From Bacteroidales bacterium (lineage in GTDB: Bacteria; Bacteroidota; Bacteroidia; Bacteroidales; P3), in NCBI GenBank assembly GCA_004551865.1, contig SFPR01000001.1, forward strand, positions 67,552 through 131,551: DNA of 64,000 nt, read 5' to 3'. The translations under genes and the position numbers were made by a program. Each line of letters begins with the position of its first letter. Position 1 is the first letter of the stretch. Of the stretch, positions 55,152 through 63,826 are shown piece after piece. A model generated the notes under the pieces. The model saw only the letters and a list, made by a program, of their open reading frames with translations, had not been told where the DNA came from and did no database searches.

Positions 55152-56015
55152 TTATTCGTCAATAAATCTTTTGCAAATCGGCTGATAGGAGTCTATTCGC
55201 CTGTCTCTCAAATATGGCCAATGCTTTCGGTAGTGGTCGGTGAGAGAAAGGTCCAATTCTACGACGGAAGTTTCCTCCTTGTCGTGCGATGCTTTGTACA
55301 AAAGTGTGCCAAAAGGGTTGGAAACGAAACTTCCTCCCCAGAAAATCATGTCTTTTTCTCGTCCTACGCGGTTTACCGACACTGTATGTACTCCGTTGGC
55401 TATTGCATGAGAGCGTTGAATGCACTGCCATGCCTCATATTGTTCGCGGTTTGTCGCCTCGTCCTGACACTCTGCCCAGCCGATTGCAGTGGGGTAGAAG
55501 AGAATGTCTGCACCTTTGAGAGCGGTGATGCGGCTTGCCTCGGGATACCATTGGTCCCAACAAATCAACACTCCTATGGTGGCATACTTGGTCTTGAATA
55601 CCTTGTAGCCCAAGTCGCCCGGGGTGAAGTAGAATTTTTCGTAGTAGCCCGGGTCGTCCGGAATGTGCATCTTGCGATACTTTCCGAGGTATGTTCCGTC
55701 GGCGTCCAACACCGCCGTGGTATTGTGATACACTCCCTCGGCTCTCTTCTCAAAGAGCGATGCCACTATCACCACCGAGAGCTCCTTTGCCAAAACAGAC
55801 AAACGCTCTGTGGTGCTTCCGGGAATTGCCTCAGCCAAATCAAAATTGGCATACTCCTCCACATCGCAAAAATATAGTGAGGCAAACAATTCCTGCAAAC
55901 AAACGATGTTTGCACCTTCGGCAGCTGCCTTGCGGATTTGCTCTTCGGCTTTTGTGATATTGCTTTGTTTGTTTTCGGTACAGCTCATCTGCACCAATCC
56001 GACTTTGACTTTCAT
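55152..56015 (-). CDS. aguB: N-carbamoylputrescine amidase
   Basis: 287 residues. Nitrilase-superfamily enzyme that converts N-carbamoylputrescine to putrescine, CO2 and ammonia. Catalytic Glu in CLQELFASLYFC (about 42), Lys in KYRKMHIPDDPGYYEKFYF (about 115) and Cys in LICWDQWYPEASRI (about 151). It is co-transcribed with the transporter upstream (4-nt overlap) and aguA downstream. Confidence 0.95.
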   Translation of the reverse strand: MKVKVGLVQMSCTENKQSNITKAEEQIRKAAAEGANIVCLQELFASLYFCDVEEYANFDLAEAIPGSTTERLSVLAKELSVVIVASLFEKRAEGVYHNTTAVLDADGTYLGKYRKMHIPDDPGYYEKFYFTPGDLGYKVFKTKYATIGVLICWDQWYPEASRITALKGADILFYPTAIGWAECQDEATNREQYEAWQCIQRSHAIANGVHTVSVNRVGREKDMIFWGGSFVSNPFGTLLYKASHDKEETSVVELDLSLTDHYRKHWPYLRDRRIDSYQPICKRFIDE

Positions 56016-56917
56016 ATTTGTTTGCTTTTTCTGTTAAATCCAAACTGACTGAACAACAACCCTCCCACAACAATGAGAATACCTGCTGCCTTGTTCCATG
56101 TAAGGCTCTCCATTCCGAAGCAGATTGCAAAGATAATGGTAACAACAGGTATGGCATTGGTAAACACACTCACCTTCATAATAGATATGGTCTTTGCTCC
56201 GTAAGCATAAAGCATGAATGCACCCGAAGAACAAAGCAATGCCAGCATGACCAACGACAAAACAGCCCCAAAACTCCACTGAACGCTCGCAAGATTGTTC
56301 AAATCGAAAATCAAAAAGCACGGAAGGAAGAACACAGCTCCCAATATGTTTTGCCAAGTTGTTATCGTAACAGGTCCGTAGTTGTCTATCAGTCGGGAAA
56401 GCATCACTGTGTATCCCGAGCCTGCCGCAACGGCAAGCAGCAACAGCAACACACCGCGATAATCGACCACAAAGCTAAATCCGTCGCCCAAACTCATAAG
56501 GCAAATCCCCGCAACAGACAGAAGAACGCCCGAAAGAAGATTGCCTTTTATCTTCTCGCCATTGAAAATCCACAAGGCAATCGGATTGACTACGGGAAGA
56601 GTTGCAATCATTATTGAAGCAAAGCTCGCATCGACAAACTTCATGCTGAAATTTTCGCCTATGAAGTAGAGAAACGGCTCAAAAAAAGCAAGTGCAACAA
56701 ATAAAGGAATATCTTTTTTCTTGATTTTGTCCAACTTTCCGCCAAGCGAAAAGACAGAGAACAAAACAAGAGACGATATTGTCAGACGTATGACAAGTAT
56801 AAGGAAGACAGGGAAATGAGCATCGAGCAACTGCTTTGTCCAAACAAAACTTATTCCCCAAAAAATCATCGAAAACACAACGGCAACATAGCCGTAAAAA
56901 GTCTTTTTAGCACTCAT
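56012..56917 (-). CDS. EamA/DMT-family transporter
   Basis: 301 residues, ten predicted membrane segments in two EamA repeats (about 8-140 and 152-292), e.g. FSMIFWGISFVWTKQLL and GVLLSVAGICLMSLGDGFSF. Substrates of this family vary from amino acids to purine bases and nucleotides; export or uptake of a polyamine or amino acid is an inference from the position in the aguBA operon. Its TGA overlaps the aguB ATG by 4 nt. A near-consensus -7 box (GATATTTG) lies about 25 nt upstream. Confidence 0.85.
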   Translation of the reverse strand: MSAKKTFYGYVAVVFSMIFWGISFVWTKQLLDAHFPVFLILVIRLTISSLVLFSVFSLGGKLDKIKKKDIPLFVALAFFEPFLYFIGENFSMKFVDASFASIMIATLPVVNPIALWIFNGEKIKGNLLSGVLLSVAGICLMSLGDGFSFVVDYRGVLLLLLAVAAGSGYTVMLSRLIDNYGPVTITTWQNILGAVFFLPCFLIFDLNNLASVQWSFGAVLSLVMLALLCSSGAFMLYAYGAKTISIMKVSVFTNAIPVVTIIFAICFGMESLTWNKAAGILIVVGGLLFSQFGFNRKSKQI

Positions 56918-57051
56918 TCAATCATCAAAATAAAATGCAAATATCCGAAAAAAAACGAATAGAGAGCCAAATTGACCGCAACAAATGTCGAAAGCTCCGA
57001 CAGATGTCATAAAATAATGTGATTATTGTCTCGCCGTTTCGTTTTTTTTAG

Positions 57052-57060
57052 TACTTTTGC
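57052..57060 (+). promoter_or_regulatory. -7 box (TACTTTTG) of nifJ
   Basis: TACTTTTGC, 78 nt upstream of the nifJ ATG. A solitary TCGCCGTTTC repeat-type core lies just upstream (centre 57034), within the promoter region. Confidence 0.5.
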
Positions 57061-57137
57061 ACCTTGCAAAGATTTTCTCAATCAGGAGAAATGAATTGGA
57101 ATGACATTATTTAGAAACAATTTATATTTTTACAGCA

Positions 57138-60100
57138 ATGGCAAAAGAAAAGAAATTTTTGACTTGCGATGGTAATCAGGCTTGCGCCCACGTTGCTTAT
57201 ATGTTTAGCGAAGTGGCTGCTATTTATCCTATTACCCCTTCGTCTCCAATGGCGGAATATGTCGATGAATGGTCGGCTAACGGTCGCAAAAACATTTTCG
57301 GAGAAACAGTTAAGTTGGTTGAAATGCAATCGGAAGCAGGTGCTGCAGGTGCTTTGCACGGCTCTTTGCAGGCAGGTGCTTTATCTACAACATTCACAGC
57401 ATCACAAGGATTGTTGTTGATGATACCCAATATGTACAAGATTGCAGGCGAAATGTTGCCGGGAGTATTGCACGTAACAGCAAGAACGATTGCCGCTCAG
57501 GCTTTGTCAATATTCGGAGACCATTCCGATGTTTACGCTTGCCGTCAGACAGGTTTTGCAATGCTTTCTTCGGCTTCGGTTCAAGAAGCAATGGACTTGG
57601 CAGGAGTTGCTCACCTTTCGGCAATCAAGGGAAGAATACCTTTCATGCACTTCTTTGACGGATTTAGAACTTCTCACGAAATACAGAAGATTGAAGCTCT
57701 CGACACAGAAGATATGGCAGCTTTGTTGGACAGAGATGCTTTGAAAGCATACAAGGACGATGCCCTTAATCCTGAACACCCTGTTACAAGAGGAACAGCT
57801 CAAAACCCTGATGTGTTCTTCCAAGCAAGAGAGGCTTGCAACCCTTACTATGATGCCCTTCCCGACATAGTGGCAGACTATATGGAGAAAATCTCTGCAC
57901 TTACCGGAAGAGAATACAAGCCATTCAACTACTACGGAGCAGCAGATGCAGAGAACGTAATTGTTGCAATGGGAAGCGTTTCAGACACCATTAAAGAAGT
58001 AATAGATTATCTTGCAGCCAAGGGAGAAAAACTCGGATTGGTAACAGTACACCTTTACAGACCGTTCTCAAAGAAGTACTTCTTTGCAGCACTTCCGAAG
58101 TCGGCAAAGAGAATTTGCGTTTTGGACAGAACAAAAGAAGCAGGTGCAAACGGAGATCCTTTGTACTTGGATGTTGTTGAGGCAATAGCTTCTTGCTCTT
58201 GCAGCCAAAAGCCAATGGTGATTGGCGGAAGATACGGATTGTCTTCAAAAGATACCACCCCTGCACAAATCCTTTCGGTTGTCGAAAACCTCAAAGCAGC
58301 AGAACCAAAGAACCAATTCACAGTCGGTATTGTCGATGATGTAACCAACCACTCTTTGCCTGTTCTTCCGGAGGTCTCGATGGCAACAGCAGGAACATTT
58401 GAAGCAAAATTCTACGGCTTGGGAGCAGACGGTACAGTCGGAGCAAACAAAAACTCGATTAAGATTATCGGAGAGAACACCAACAAATATTGTCAGGCAT
58501 ACTTCTCATACGATAGTAAGAAATCGGGAGGTTTCACTTGCTCACACCTACGTTTTGGCGACAACGTAATTCGTTCACCGTACCTTGTTACAACTCCTGA
58601 CTTTGTTGCCTGCCACGTCTTCAACTACATGAACATGTACGAAGTGTTGAAAGGCATAAAGCCAAACGGAACATTCCTTTTGAACTCTATGTTCTCGCCT
58701 GAGGAAACCGTAGAACGTTTGAGCAGCAAGGTAAAGAAAGAGTTGGCAGAAAAGAACATCAGTTTCTACATCATAAACGCAACCAAGATTGCAGAAGAAA
58801 TAGGCTTGGGCAACAGAACCAACACCATTTTGCAATCGGCATTCTTCAAGATTGCAGAAGTAATCCCTTACGAACTTGCAGTCAAAGCAATGAAGAAAGC
58901 TATCGACAAGTCGTATGGCAAGAAAGGCGAGAACATCGTCAAGATGAACTATGCGGCAGTCGATAAGGGAGGCGAGGTAATCAAGATAGAAGTTAAGAAA
59001 GAATGGGCAGAGGCTTGCACTTGCGGTTGCTCATGCCAAAGCGAACAAACTTCCGACCGTCCCGAATTTATCAGAAACATAGTAGATGTAATCAATGCAC
59101 AAGAGGGAGACAGCCTTCCTGTAAGTGCATTCAAGGGAATGGAAAACGGAACTTTCCCTGCAGGTACTTCACAATACGAAAAGAGAGGTATCGCATCACA
59201 CGTCCCTGCATGGCACAGCGAAAATTGTATCCAATGTAACAAGTGTTCGTTGGTTTGCCCTCATGCAGCAATACGTCCGTTTGTCTTCACACAAGACGAG
59301 CTTGCAAAGGTGGGCGAAATAACCACCATCAAGGCTCAAGGAAAAGAATTTGACGGAATGCAGTTCCGCGTTCAGGTTTCTCCACTCGATTGTACAGGTT
59401 GCGGAAACTGCGTCGATGTATGTCCTGCAAAGACAAAGGCTTTGACAATGGAGAGCTTGATAAGCCAGACAGACGAAGCAAAGAATTGGGACAACATAAC
59501 CAAGAACGTAAGCTACAAGTCAGACTTGGTAGATATAACCAAGAGCGTAAAGAACTCCCAATTTGCACAACCATTGTTTGAGTTCTCGGGAGCTTGTGCA
59601 GGCTGTGGCGAAACACCATACATCAAGTTGATAACCCAACTCTTTGGCGAAAGAATGATTGTTGCCAATGCAACAGGTTGTTCGTCAATCTACGGAGGCT
59701 CATGTCCGTCGATGCCTTACACAAAGAACGCAAAAGGCAGAGGACCTGCTTGGGCAAACTCGTTGTTTGAAGACAATGCAGAGTTTGGCTTGGGTATGGC
59801 AACAGCAACACGCAAGATGAGAGACCGCATCGAGAGATTGATGCAAGAAGGCTTGGCTTGCACTTGTTGCAGCGACGAACAAAAAGCATTGTTCCAAATG
59901 TGGTTGGACAACAGAGAATGCCCAGAGACAACTCAAAAAGTCTATGACGCATTAGTTCCAACCCTTTCTCAATGCGGTTGCGACATCTGCAAAGAGCTTG
60001 AAGCAAACAAACAATTCATCGTCAAGAAATCACAATGGATATTTGGAGGCGACGGTTGGGGATACGACATAGGATACGGCGGACTTGACCATGTTATCGC

Positions 60101-60689
60101 ATCGGGCGAAGACGTCAATATCTTGGTAATCGACACCGAAGTCTATTCCAACACCGGAGGACAAGCATCAAAGGCAACCCCTGTGGGAGCTATTGCCAAG
60201 TTTGCAGCCTCAGGAAAGAGAATAAGAAAGAAAGACCTCGGAATGATAGCAACAACATACGGCTATGTATATGTTGCCCAAGTATCAATCGGAGCAGACC
60301 CTGCACAATACTTGAAGGTGTTGAAAGAAGCCGAAGCATATCACGGACCATCGTTGATAATCGCTTACGCTCCTTGTATCAACCACGGCATCAAGATAGG
60401 CATGGGCAAAACACAAGAAGAAGGCAAGCGTGCGGTAGAGTGCGGTTACTGGCACTTGTGGAGATACAACCCAAGCCTTGCAGCAGAAGGCAAGAACCCA
60501 TTCAGCTTAGACTCCAAAGAGCCTGACTGGAGCAAGTTCCAAGCATTCATTGACGGAGAAGTACGTTACAACTCCTTGAAGAAAGCCTTCCCTGAAGAAG
60601 CAGCGGCATTGTTCTCGGCAGCAGAAGAAAACGCAAAATGGAGATACAACTCCTACAAGCGTATGGCTTCAATGGATTGGAACAAGTAA
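57138..60689 (+). CDS. nifJ: Pyruvate:ferredoxin (flavodoxin) oxidoreductase
   Basis: 1183 residues, the full single-chain enzyme. Oxidises pyruvate to acetyl-CoA and CO2 and passes electrons to ferredoxin or flavodoxin; the central anaerobic step. N-terminal TPP/pyruvate domains (AAIYPITPSSPMAEYVDEWS), two 4Fe-4S motifs near 700 and 755 (CIQCNKCSLVCP, CTGCGNCVDVCP), the proximal cluster Cys pair CAGCGETPY (about 820) and the TPP motif VLVIDTEVYSNTGGQ (about 1004). An extra CTCGCSC (about 629) and further Cys in ACTCC (about 910) and CGCDIC (about 948) add possible metal sites. Monocistronic: own promoter, strong terminator. Confidence 0.97.
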   Translation: MAKEKKFLTCDGNQACAHVAYMFSEVAAIYPITPSSPMAEYVDEWSANGRKNIFGETVKLVEMQSEAGAAGALHGSLQAGALSTTFTASQGLLLMIPNMYKIAGEMLPGVLHVTARTIAAQALSIFGDHSDVYACRQTGFAMLSSASVQEAMDLAGVAHLSAIKGRIPFMHFFDGFRTSHEIQKIEALDTEDMAALLDRDALKAYKDDALNPEHPVTRGTAQNPDVFFQAREACNPYYDALPDIVADYMEKISALTGREYKPFNYYGAADAENVIVAMGSVSDTIKEVIDYLAAKGEKLGLVTVHLYRPFSKKYFFAALPKSAKRICVLDRTKEAGANGDPLYLDVVEAIASCSCSQKPMVIGGRYGLSSKDTTPAQILSVVENLKAAEPKNQFTVGIVDDVTNHSLPVLPEVSMATAGTFEAKFYGLGADGTVGANKNSIKIIGENTNKYCQAYFSYDSKKSGGFTCSHLRFGDNVIRSPYLVTTPDFVACHVFNYMNMYEVLKGIKPNGTFLLNSMFSPEETVERLSSKVKKELAEKNISFYIINATKIAEEIGLGNRTNTILQSAFFKIAEVIPYELAVKAMKKAIDKSYGKKGENIVKMNYAAVDKGGEVIKIEVKKEWAEACTCGCSCQSEQTSDRPEFIRNIVDVINAQEGDSLPVSAFKGMENGTFPAGTSQYEKRGIASHVPAWHSENCIQCNKCSLVCPHAAIRPFVFTQDELAKVGEITTIKAQGKEFDGMQFRVQVSPLDCTGCGNCVDVCPAKTKALTMESLISQTDEAKNWDNITKNVSYKSDLVDITKSVKNSQFAQPLFEFSGACAGCGETPYIKLITQLFGERMIVANATGCSSIYGGSCPSMPYTKNAKGRGPAWANSLFEDNAEFGLGMATATRKMRDRIERLMQEGLACTCCSDEQKALFQMWLDNRECPETTQKVYDALVPTLSQCGCDICKELEANKQFIVKKSQWIFGGDGWGYDIGYGGLDHVIASGEDVNILVIDTEVYSNTGGQASKATPVGAIAKFAASGKRIRKKDLGMIATTYGYVYVAQVSIGADPAQYLKVLKEAEAYHGPSLIIAYAPCINHGIKIGMGKTQEEGKRAVECGYWHLWRYNPSLAAEGKNPFSLDSKEPDWSKFQAFIDGEVRYNSLKKAFPEEAAALFSAAEENAKWRYNSYKRMASMDWNK

Positions 60690-60713
60690 CGACCATTGTT
60701 TAGATAAAACTGG

Positions 60714-60746
60714 CGAGGGCTGCATTTGCAGCCCTCGTTTTGTTTT
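60714..60746 (+). terminator. Terminator of nifJ
   Basis: CGAGGGCTGCA and TGCAGCCCTCG pair with a two-base loop, followed by TTTTGTTTTG. Confidence 0.9.
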
Positions 60747-60964
60747 GTCAAGTCGCTGTTTTGTTCGGACAAATCACCTTAGAATATACGCTTTTCGTTA
60801 GTAAACCTGCGGAAACTGTCTTTTTTTTATAGTTTCCGCTGTTTTGAGAACGAAAAAACGCAATTTGGGGACATTATTGCTCTTAGGCAGAAAGTCCGAA
60901 AAGCACTCGGACAGGGGCAGAGTGTAAATCGCTTTGCGGTTATATCGCAACAAACATCGGGAAT
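60747..60964. other. Non-coding gap between two terminators
   Basis: 218 nt with no gene. The plus strand contains a degenerate half-core (AAGTCGCTGTTTT near 60752) of the phased repeat family and a small hairpin (GTCCGA/TCGGAC near 60894-60912). Nothing else recognised. Confidence 0.4.
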
Positions 60965-60997
60965 AAAAAAAAGCGGAGGGCTTTTGAGGCTCTCCGC
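60965..60997 (-). terminator. Terminator of the HU-like gene
   Basis: Minus strand: GCGGAG and CTCCGC pair around a loop of 13 nt and are followed by eight T. It ends the HU-like gene, 32 nt after its stop. Confidence 0.8.
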
Positions 60998-61028
60998 ATT
61001 TGCTATACGTACGTAAGGGTTTGCCGTT

Positions 61029-61436
61029 CTATTGTTGCAAGCCGGCGATGTTCATGTCGGTTTGGAGAAACTTACACTTCTTCATCGCTTGTTTGAAGTT
61101 CACCGAAGGGAAGAAGCGGCAGCCTGCACGCTTGATAGTGTCGGCGGTTACTTCCTCGGCGGTGTTCATTGCCTTGGCAGAGATGAACGGAATGAACGAA
61201 CCCAACAAGCTCAACTTGACAGCCTGACCCGCAAGAATGTACTTCAAGATGTGTGTTTCCATCGCTTTCAAACAAGCGAGTACATCGGGGTAAGATACCG
61301 TGGTTGCTTCTGAAATTTCGTTTGCAATCTGGTCGATTGAAACGTCCGTTCCTCTGAACAAACGAGCCAAATACTTCTCTCCGGGATTGCTTCCTACTGT
61401 GATGTTTCTTTTTACCTTTACAAATTTGATTGCCAT
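61029..61436 (-). CDS. HU-like DNA-binding protein (Bacteroidetes long form)
   Basis: 135 residues. Bacteroidetes encode many HU-family proteins of about 120-160 residues. Here the N-terminal region (AIKFVKVKRNITVGSNPGEK) is followed by the HU dimer helices (VSIDQIANEISEATTVSYPD), the GSF turn (LSLLGSFIPFIS), the arm region and a C-terminal tail with two Cys. Cytoplasmic, nucleoid-associated; specific targets unknown. Own promoter (-7 box TATCTTTG at 61515-61523) and terminator. Confidence 0.88.
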   Translation of the reverse strand: MAIKFVKVKRNITVGSNPGEKYLARLFRGTDVSIDQIANEISEATTVSYPDVLACLKAMETHILKYILAGQAVKLSLLGSFIPFISAKAMNTAEEVTADTIKRAGCRFFPSVNFKQAMKKCKFLQTDMNIAGLQQ

Positions 61437-61514
61437 AATAATACAATTTTTAAGTTAAACAATTACTTTGATTTGAAAACGTCCAATCGTTGCAACATCT
61501 TTTGGTTTTCGCTT

Positions 61515-61546
61515 GCAAAGATACAACCACATTTTCAATCTGCCAA
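61515..61546 (-). promoter_or_regulatory. Promoter of the HU-like gene
   Basis: -7 TATCTTTG at 61516-61523 and CTTG (near -33) at 61543-61546 on the minus strand, about 19 nt apart. Confidence 0.55.
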
Positions 61547-61654
61547 GAGGGTGAAACAACTTGGAACAACTTGCACAATCTTTTCTTACATTTTAGCGTC
61601 AATTTGCTATAAAGATTTGCCGATTTTTTGACCCCTTCTCCTATATCGACCGCA

Positions 61655-61690
61655 CAAAAAAAGAGCCGCCGGAACCCCGACCGCTCAAAA
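61655..61690 (-). terminator. Terminator of the restriction-modification operon
   Basis: On the minus strand GAGC and GTCGG pair with CCGGC and GCTC around a GGTT loop with one mismatch, followed by seven T. It lies about 160 nt after the stop of the endonuclease gene. Confidence 0.6.
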
Positions 61691-61849
61691 AAATGCTGTG
61701 TATGCCGCTTTGCTTTTCTGAATTTCAAATTTATCTCTCGTGAAGAACTGTTTTTATTTCGATTTGTGCGTCGGCATCTACGTGCGGACAGGAGTAACCA
61801 CAGTAAACGACAGATAATATCTGTCAAGGATACCACGACAATGCTAATG

Positions 61850-62539
61850 CTACTCTTCTCTCAGACGCTTGATTTCGGCTCTTATCTGTTCGATGACTTC
61901 TTTGTTGGCAACCTCTCCTTTGATGCTGTAAATAATAAAGACCTTTCCTCCGAACATTTCTTCAAATGCAGCGAAGCTCTTCTGCATTCGTTCCGAAAGT
62001 TTGTATCCTGCAAAGGAGGCTTGTGCTGTTATCGGCTTTATCTGAAATCCTATGGCTTTGCTGCATATTTTTGCAATGTAATCCACGTCGCCGGCATGGT
62101 CCAATTCGGGCGAAGTCTCTTCAAAAACCATTTCCGGAAACTCTTTGGCAAGGCTGTCGTTGATTACCGATTTCTCCCTCAGGTAACCGTCATAGGTACG
62201 GTTGAGCGTCAGGTTGTAGATATACTCCGTGCAGTCTTCTTTGGTAAGGGTTCTGAATGCTTCTTCCCATTCGGGAATGACAAACTCTGTGATTTTGGTA
62301 TATAGTCGTTCACCCAATTCGTCCAATACTTCCGGTGTGATTTTAATCGGTTGCTTGCTTTTGGTGAATGCATTTTCAAAGTACCATTGTTTCCACTGCT
62401 CAAATGTCTGTGGACTGCATTGTCTGATTAGAGACATCACCTCACCCACTTTGTTTGGTCGGGAGAGTTGATATGTCTGACAAGCGTAGTTGAGTACTCG
62501 TTCTTTCTTGCCGAATTGTTTTGAATACATATTTGTCAT
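61850..62539 (-). CDS. Type II restriction endonuclease, MjaI-like
   Basis: 229 residues. It follows the methyltransferase with no gap: stop TAA and start ATG read TAAATG. Residues 139-170 contain FEETSPELDHAGDVDYIAKI followed by IGFQIKPIT, which has the PD-(D/E/Q)xK nuclease layout (D in DVDY, then Q-x-K). The length and this core resemble the MjaI family, whose type member cuts CTAG. The recognition site is not determined here. Together with the methyltransferase it should cut unmodified incoming DNA. Two ATGs, four codons apart, are possible starts. Confidence 0.6.
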   Translation of the reverse strand: MTNMYSKQFGKKERVLNYACQTYQLSRPNKVGEVMSLIRQCSPQTFEQWKQWYFENAFTKSKQPIKITPEVLDELGERLYTKITEFVIPEWEEAFRTLTKEDCTEYIYNLTLNRTYDGYLREKSVINDSLAKEFPEMVFEETSPELDHAGDVDYIAKICSKAIGFQIKPITAQASFAGYKLSERMQKSFAAFEEMFGGKVFIIYSIKGEVANKEVIEQIRAEIKRLREE

Positions 62540-63826
62540 TTAAATTGTTGTCATTATTTTTTCAAACTTGCTTCTGTACTTGAAGTCAATCGAGTTGTCT
62601 ATTTCAGCCAAACCGTTTTTCAACAGATGGGCATTGATGAACGTTCTGTTTTCCAAATAGAGATAACACAAGAGCATATTGTTGTTGTCGTACTTTGTGG
62701 TATCATATCTCAGGAATACCTTTTTGCCTTTTGTCTTTTTGAGCAGAAAAGCCGTTGCATTTTCGTTTTCAGACTGCTTGGCTTTGATGCCGATAAGCCT
62801 TATCTTTTTGCCGTCATTCAGGGTAATGATGTTAGGAGCATCAATCGATTTTACCGAATAGTACTCTTCTCTTTCCTGTTTTTGATTGTCTATTCTCGAA
62901 CCGAAGGTGTGCTGTTTGATGTCGGTCTTGTTGGTTATTTTGAAAGGGTCTTCAAACAAGTAGGGCAACAGGTTAAGTTTTGCCTTCTTGTCAAAAGGGT
63001 TGTTGTCTTCCGAATAGACAAGGTCGGCAGAGCTGAACAGCTCGTTTTGAGAGAGTTTTTGCTTGTATATGTCCTTGAAATCGGGATTTATTTCATAGCC
63101 CAAAGAGTTGCGATTGAGGTTCTTTGCAGCCAAAGCGGTCGTTCCGCTTCCCATAAAAGGGTCAAACACAGTCTCTCCCACAAAAGAGAACATCTTTATC
63201 AGACGTCGGGGAAGTTCTTCGGGAAACATGGCAATGTGTCCGTCCTGTTTTGCACCGGGGAATGTCCAATGGGAAGCAAAAAAGGTGTTCCACTCTTCTC
63301 TTGTCATCTCCGAGAGAGCTTTTTGTTCGGGAGTGATTTTGGGAGCGTTGCCCTGCTTTTTGAAAATCAGAATAAATTCGTAGTCAATCTTCAAAATTCC
63401 GTTTCGGGGATAAGGAAAGCTACCCATTACTGCACCTCCGCCACTTGTGTTCATCGTCGTATGCTTTTGCCATATTACAGCACCCATATAATCCATTCCC
63501 AAGGTCTCGCAAAACCTTATTATTTCTGTCCTGATAGGTATAACCTTGTATCGACCATAGTACACACTTCTTGCAAATTGGTCTCCGATGTTGATGCACA
63601 TTCTGCAACCGGGGTGCAAGATACGGAAACACTCCGACCATACCAAGTTGAGATTGTTGATGTAGTCTTCATAGCTGTCATGAAAGCCGATTTGGTTTTC
63701 GCTTCCGTAGTCTTTCAGCTGCCAATAGGGCGGAGAAGTAACAATGAGATGCACCGAATTATCTTCAATCAGAGATAAATTCCTGCTGTCTCCTATTATG
63801 AGAGTGTGAGTTGTTTGCGGTGTCAT
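62540..63826 (-). CDS. DNA methyltransferase with C-terminal SNase-like domain
   Basis: 428 residues from the ATG at 63826. Motif IV TSPPYW (about 30-35), characteristic of N4-cytosine or N6-adenine beta-class enzymes, precedes the AdoMet motif VFDPFMGSGTTALAAKNL (about 226-243), so the order is beta-class. A linker and then the last ~109 residues (from about 320) resemble staphylococcal nuclease: IITLNDGKKIRLIGIKAK, KKVFLRYDTTKYDNNNMLLC, TFINAHLLKNGLAEIDNSID. The SNase catalytic site (usual GIDTPE and the arginine of the next turn) is replaced here (GIKAKQ, no Arg), so it is probably a binding domain. The gene protects the MjaI-like target. Its ATG overlaps the stop of the partial upstream gene by 4 nt. 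Confidence 0.85.
   Translation of the reverse strand: MTPQTTHTLIIGDSRNLSLIEDNSVHLIVTSPPYWQLKDYGSENQIGFHDSYEDYINNLNLVWSECFRILHPGCRMCINIGDQFARSVYYGRYKVIPIRTEIIRFCETLGMDYMGAVIWQKHTTMNTSGGGAVMGSFPYPRNGILKIDYEFILIFKKQGNAPKITPEQKALSEMTREEWNTFFASHWTFPGAKQDGHIAMFPEELPRRLIKMFSFVGETVFDPFMGSGTTALAAKNLNRNSLGYEINPDFKDIYKQKLSQNELFSSADLVYSEDNNPFDKKAKLNLLPYLFEDPFKITNKTDIKQHTFGSRIDNQKQEREEYYSVKSIDAPNIITLNDGKKIRLIGIKAKQSENENATAFLLKKTKGKKVFLRYDTTKYDNNNMLLCYLYLENRTFINAHLLKNGLAEIDNSIDFKYRSKFEKIMTTI

Larger units (their letters stand above)
61437..61849. other. Gap between the HU-like gene and the restriction gene
   Basis: 413 nt without a gene. It contains the HU promoter (61515-61546) and a terminator (61655-61690) in its right half; the remaining bases show no gene or repeat. 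Confidence 0.5.

Noticed and set aside
62627..63778. Plus-strand frame of 383 codons antisense to the methyltransferase
   Set aside because: Shadow frame; the methyltransferase motifs are on the minus strand.
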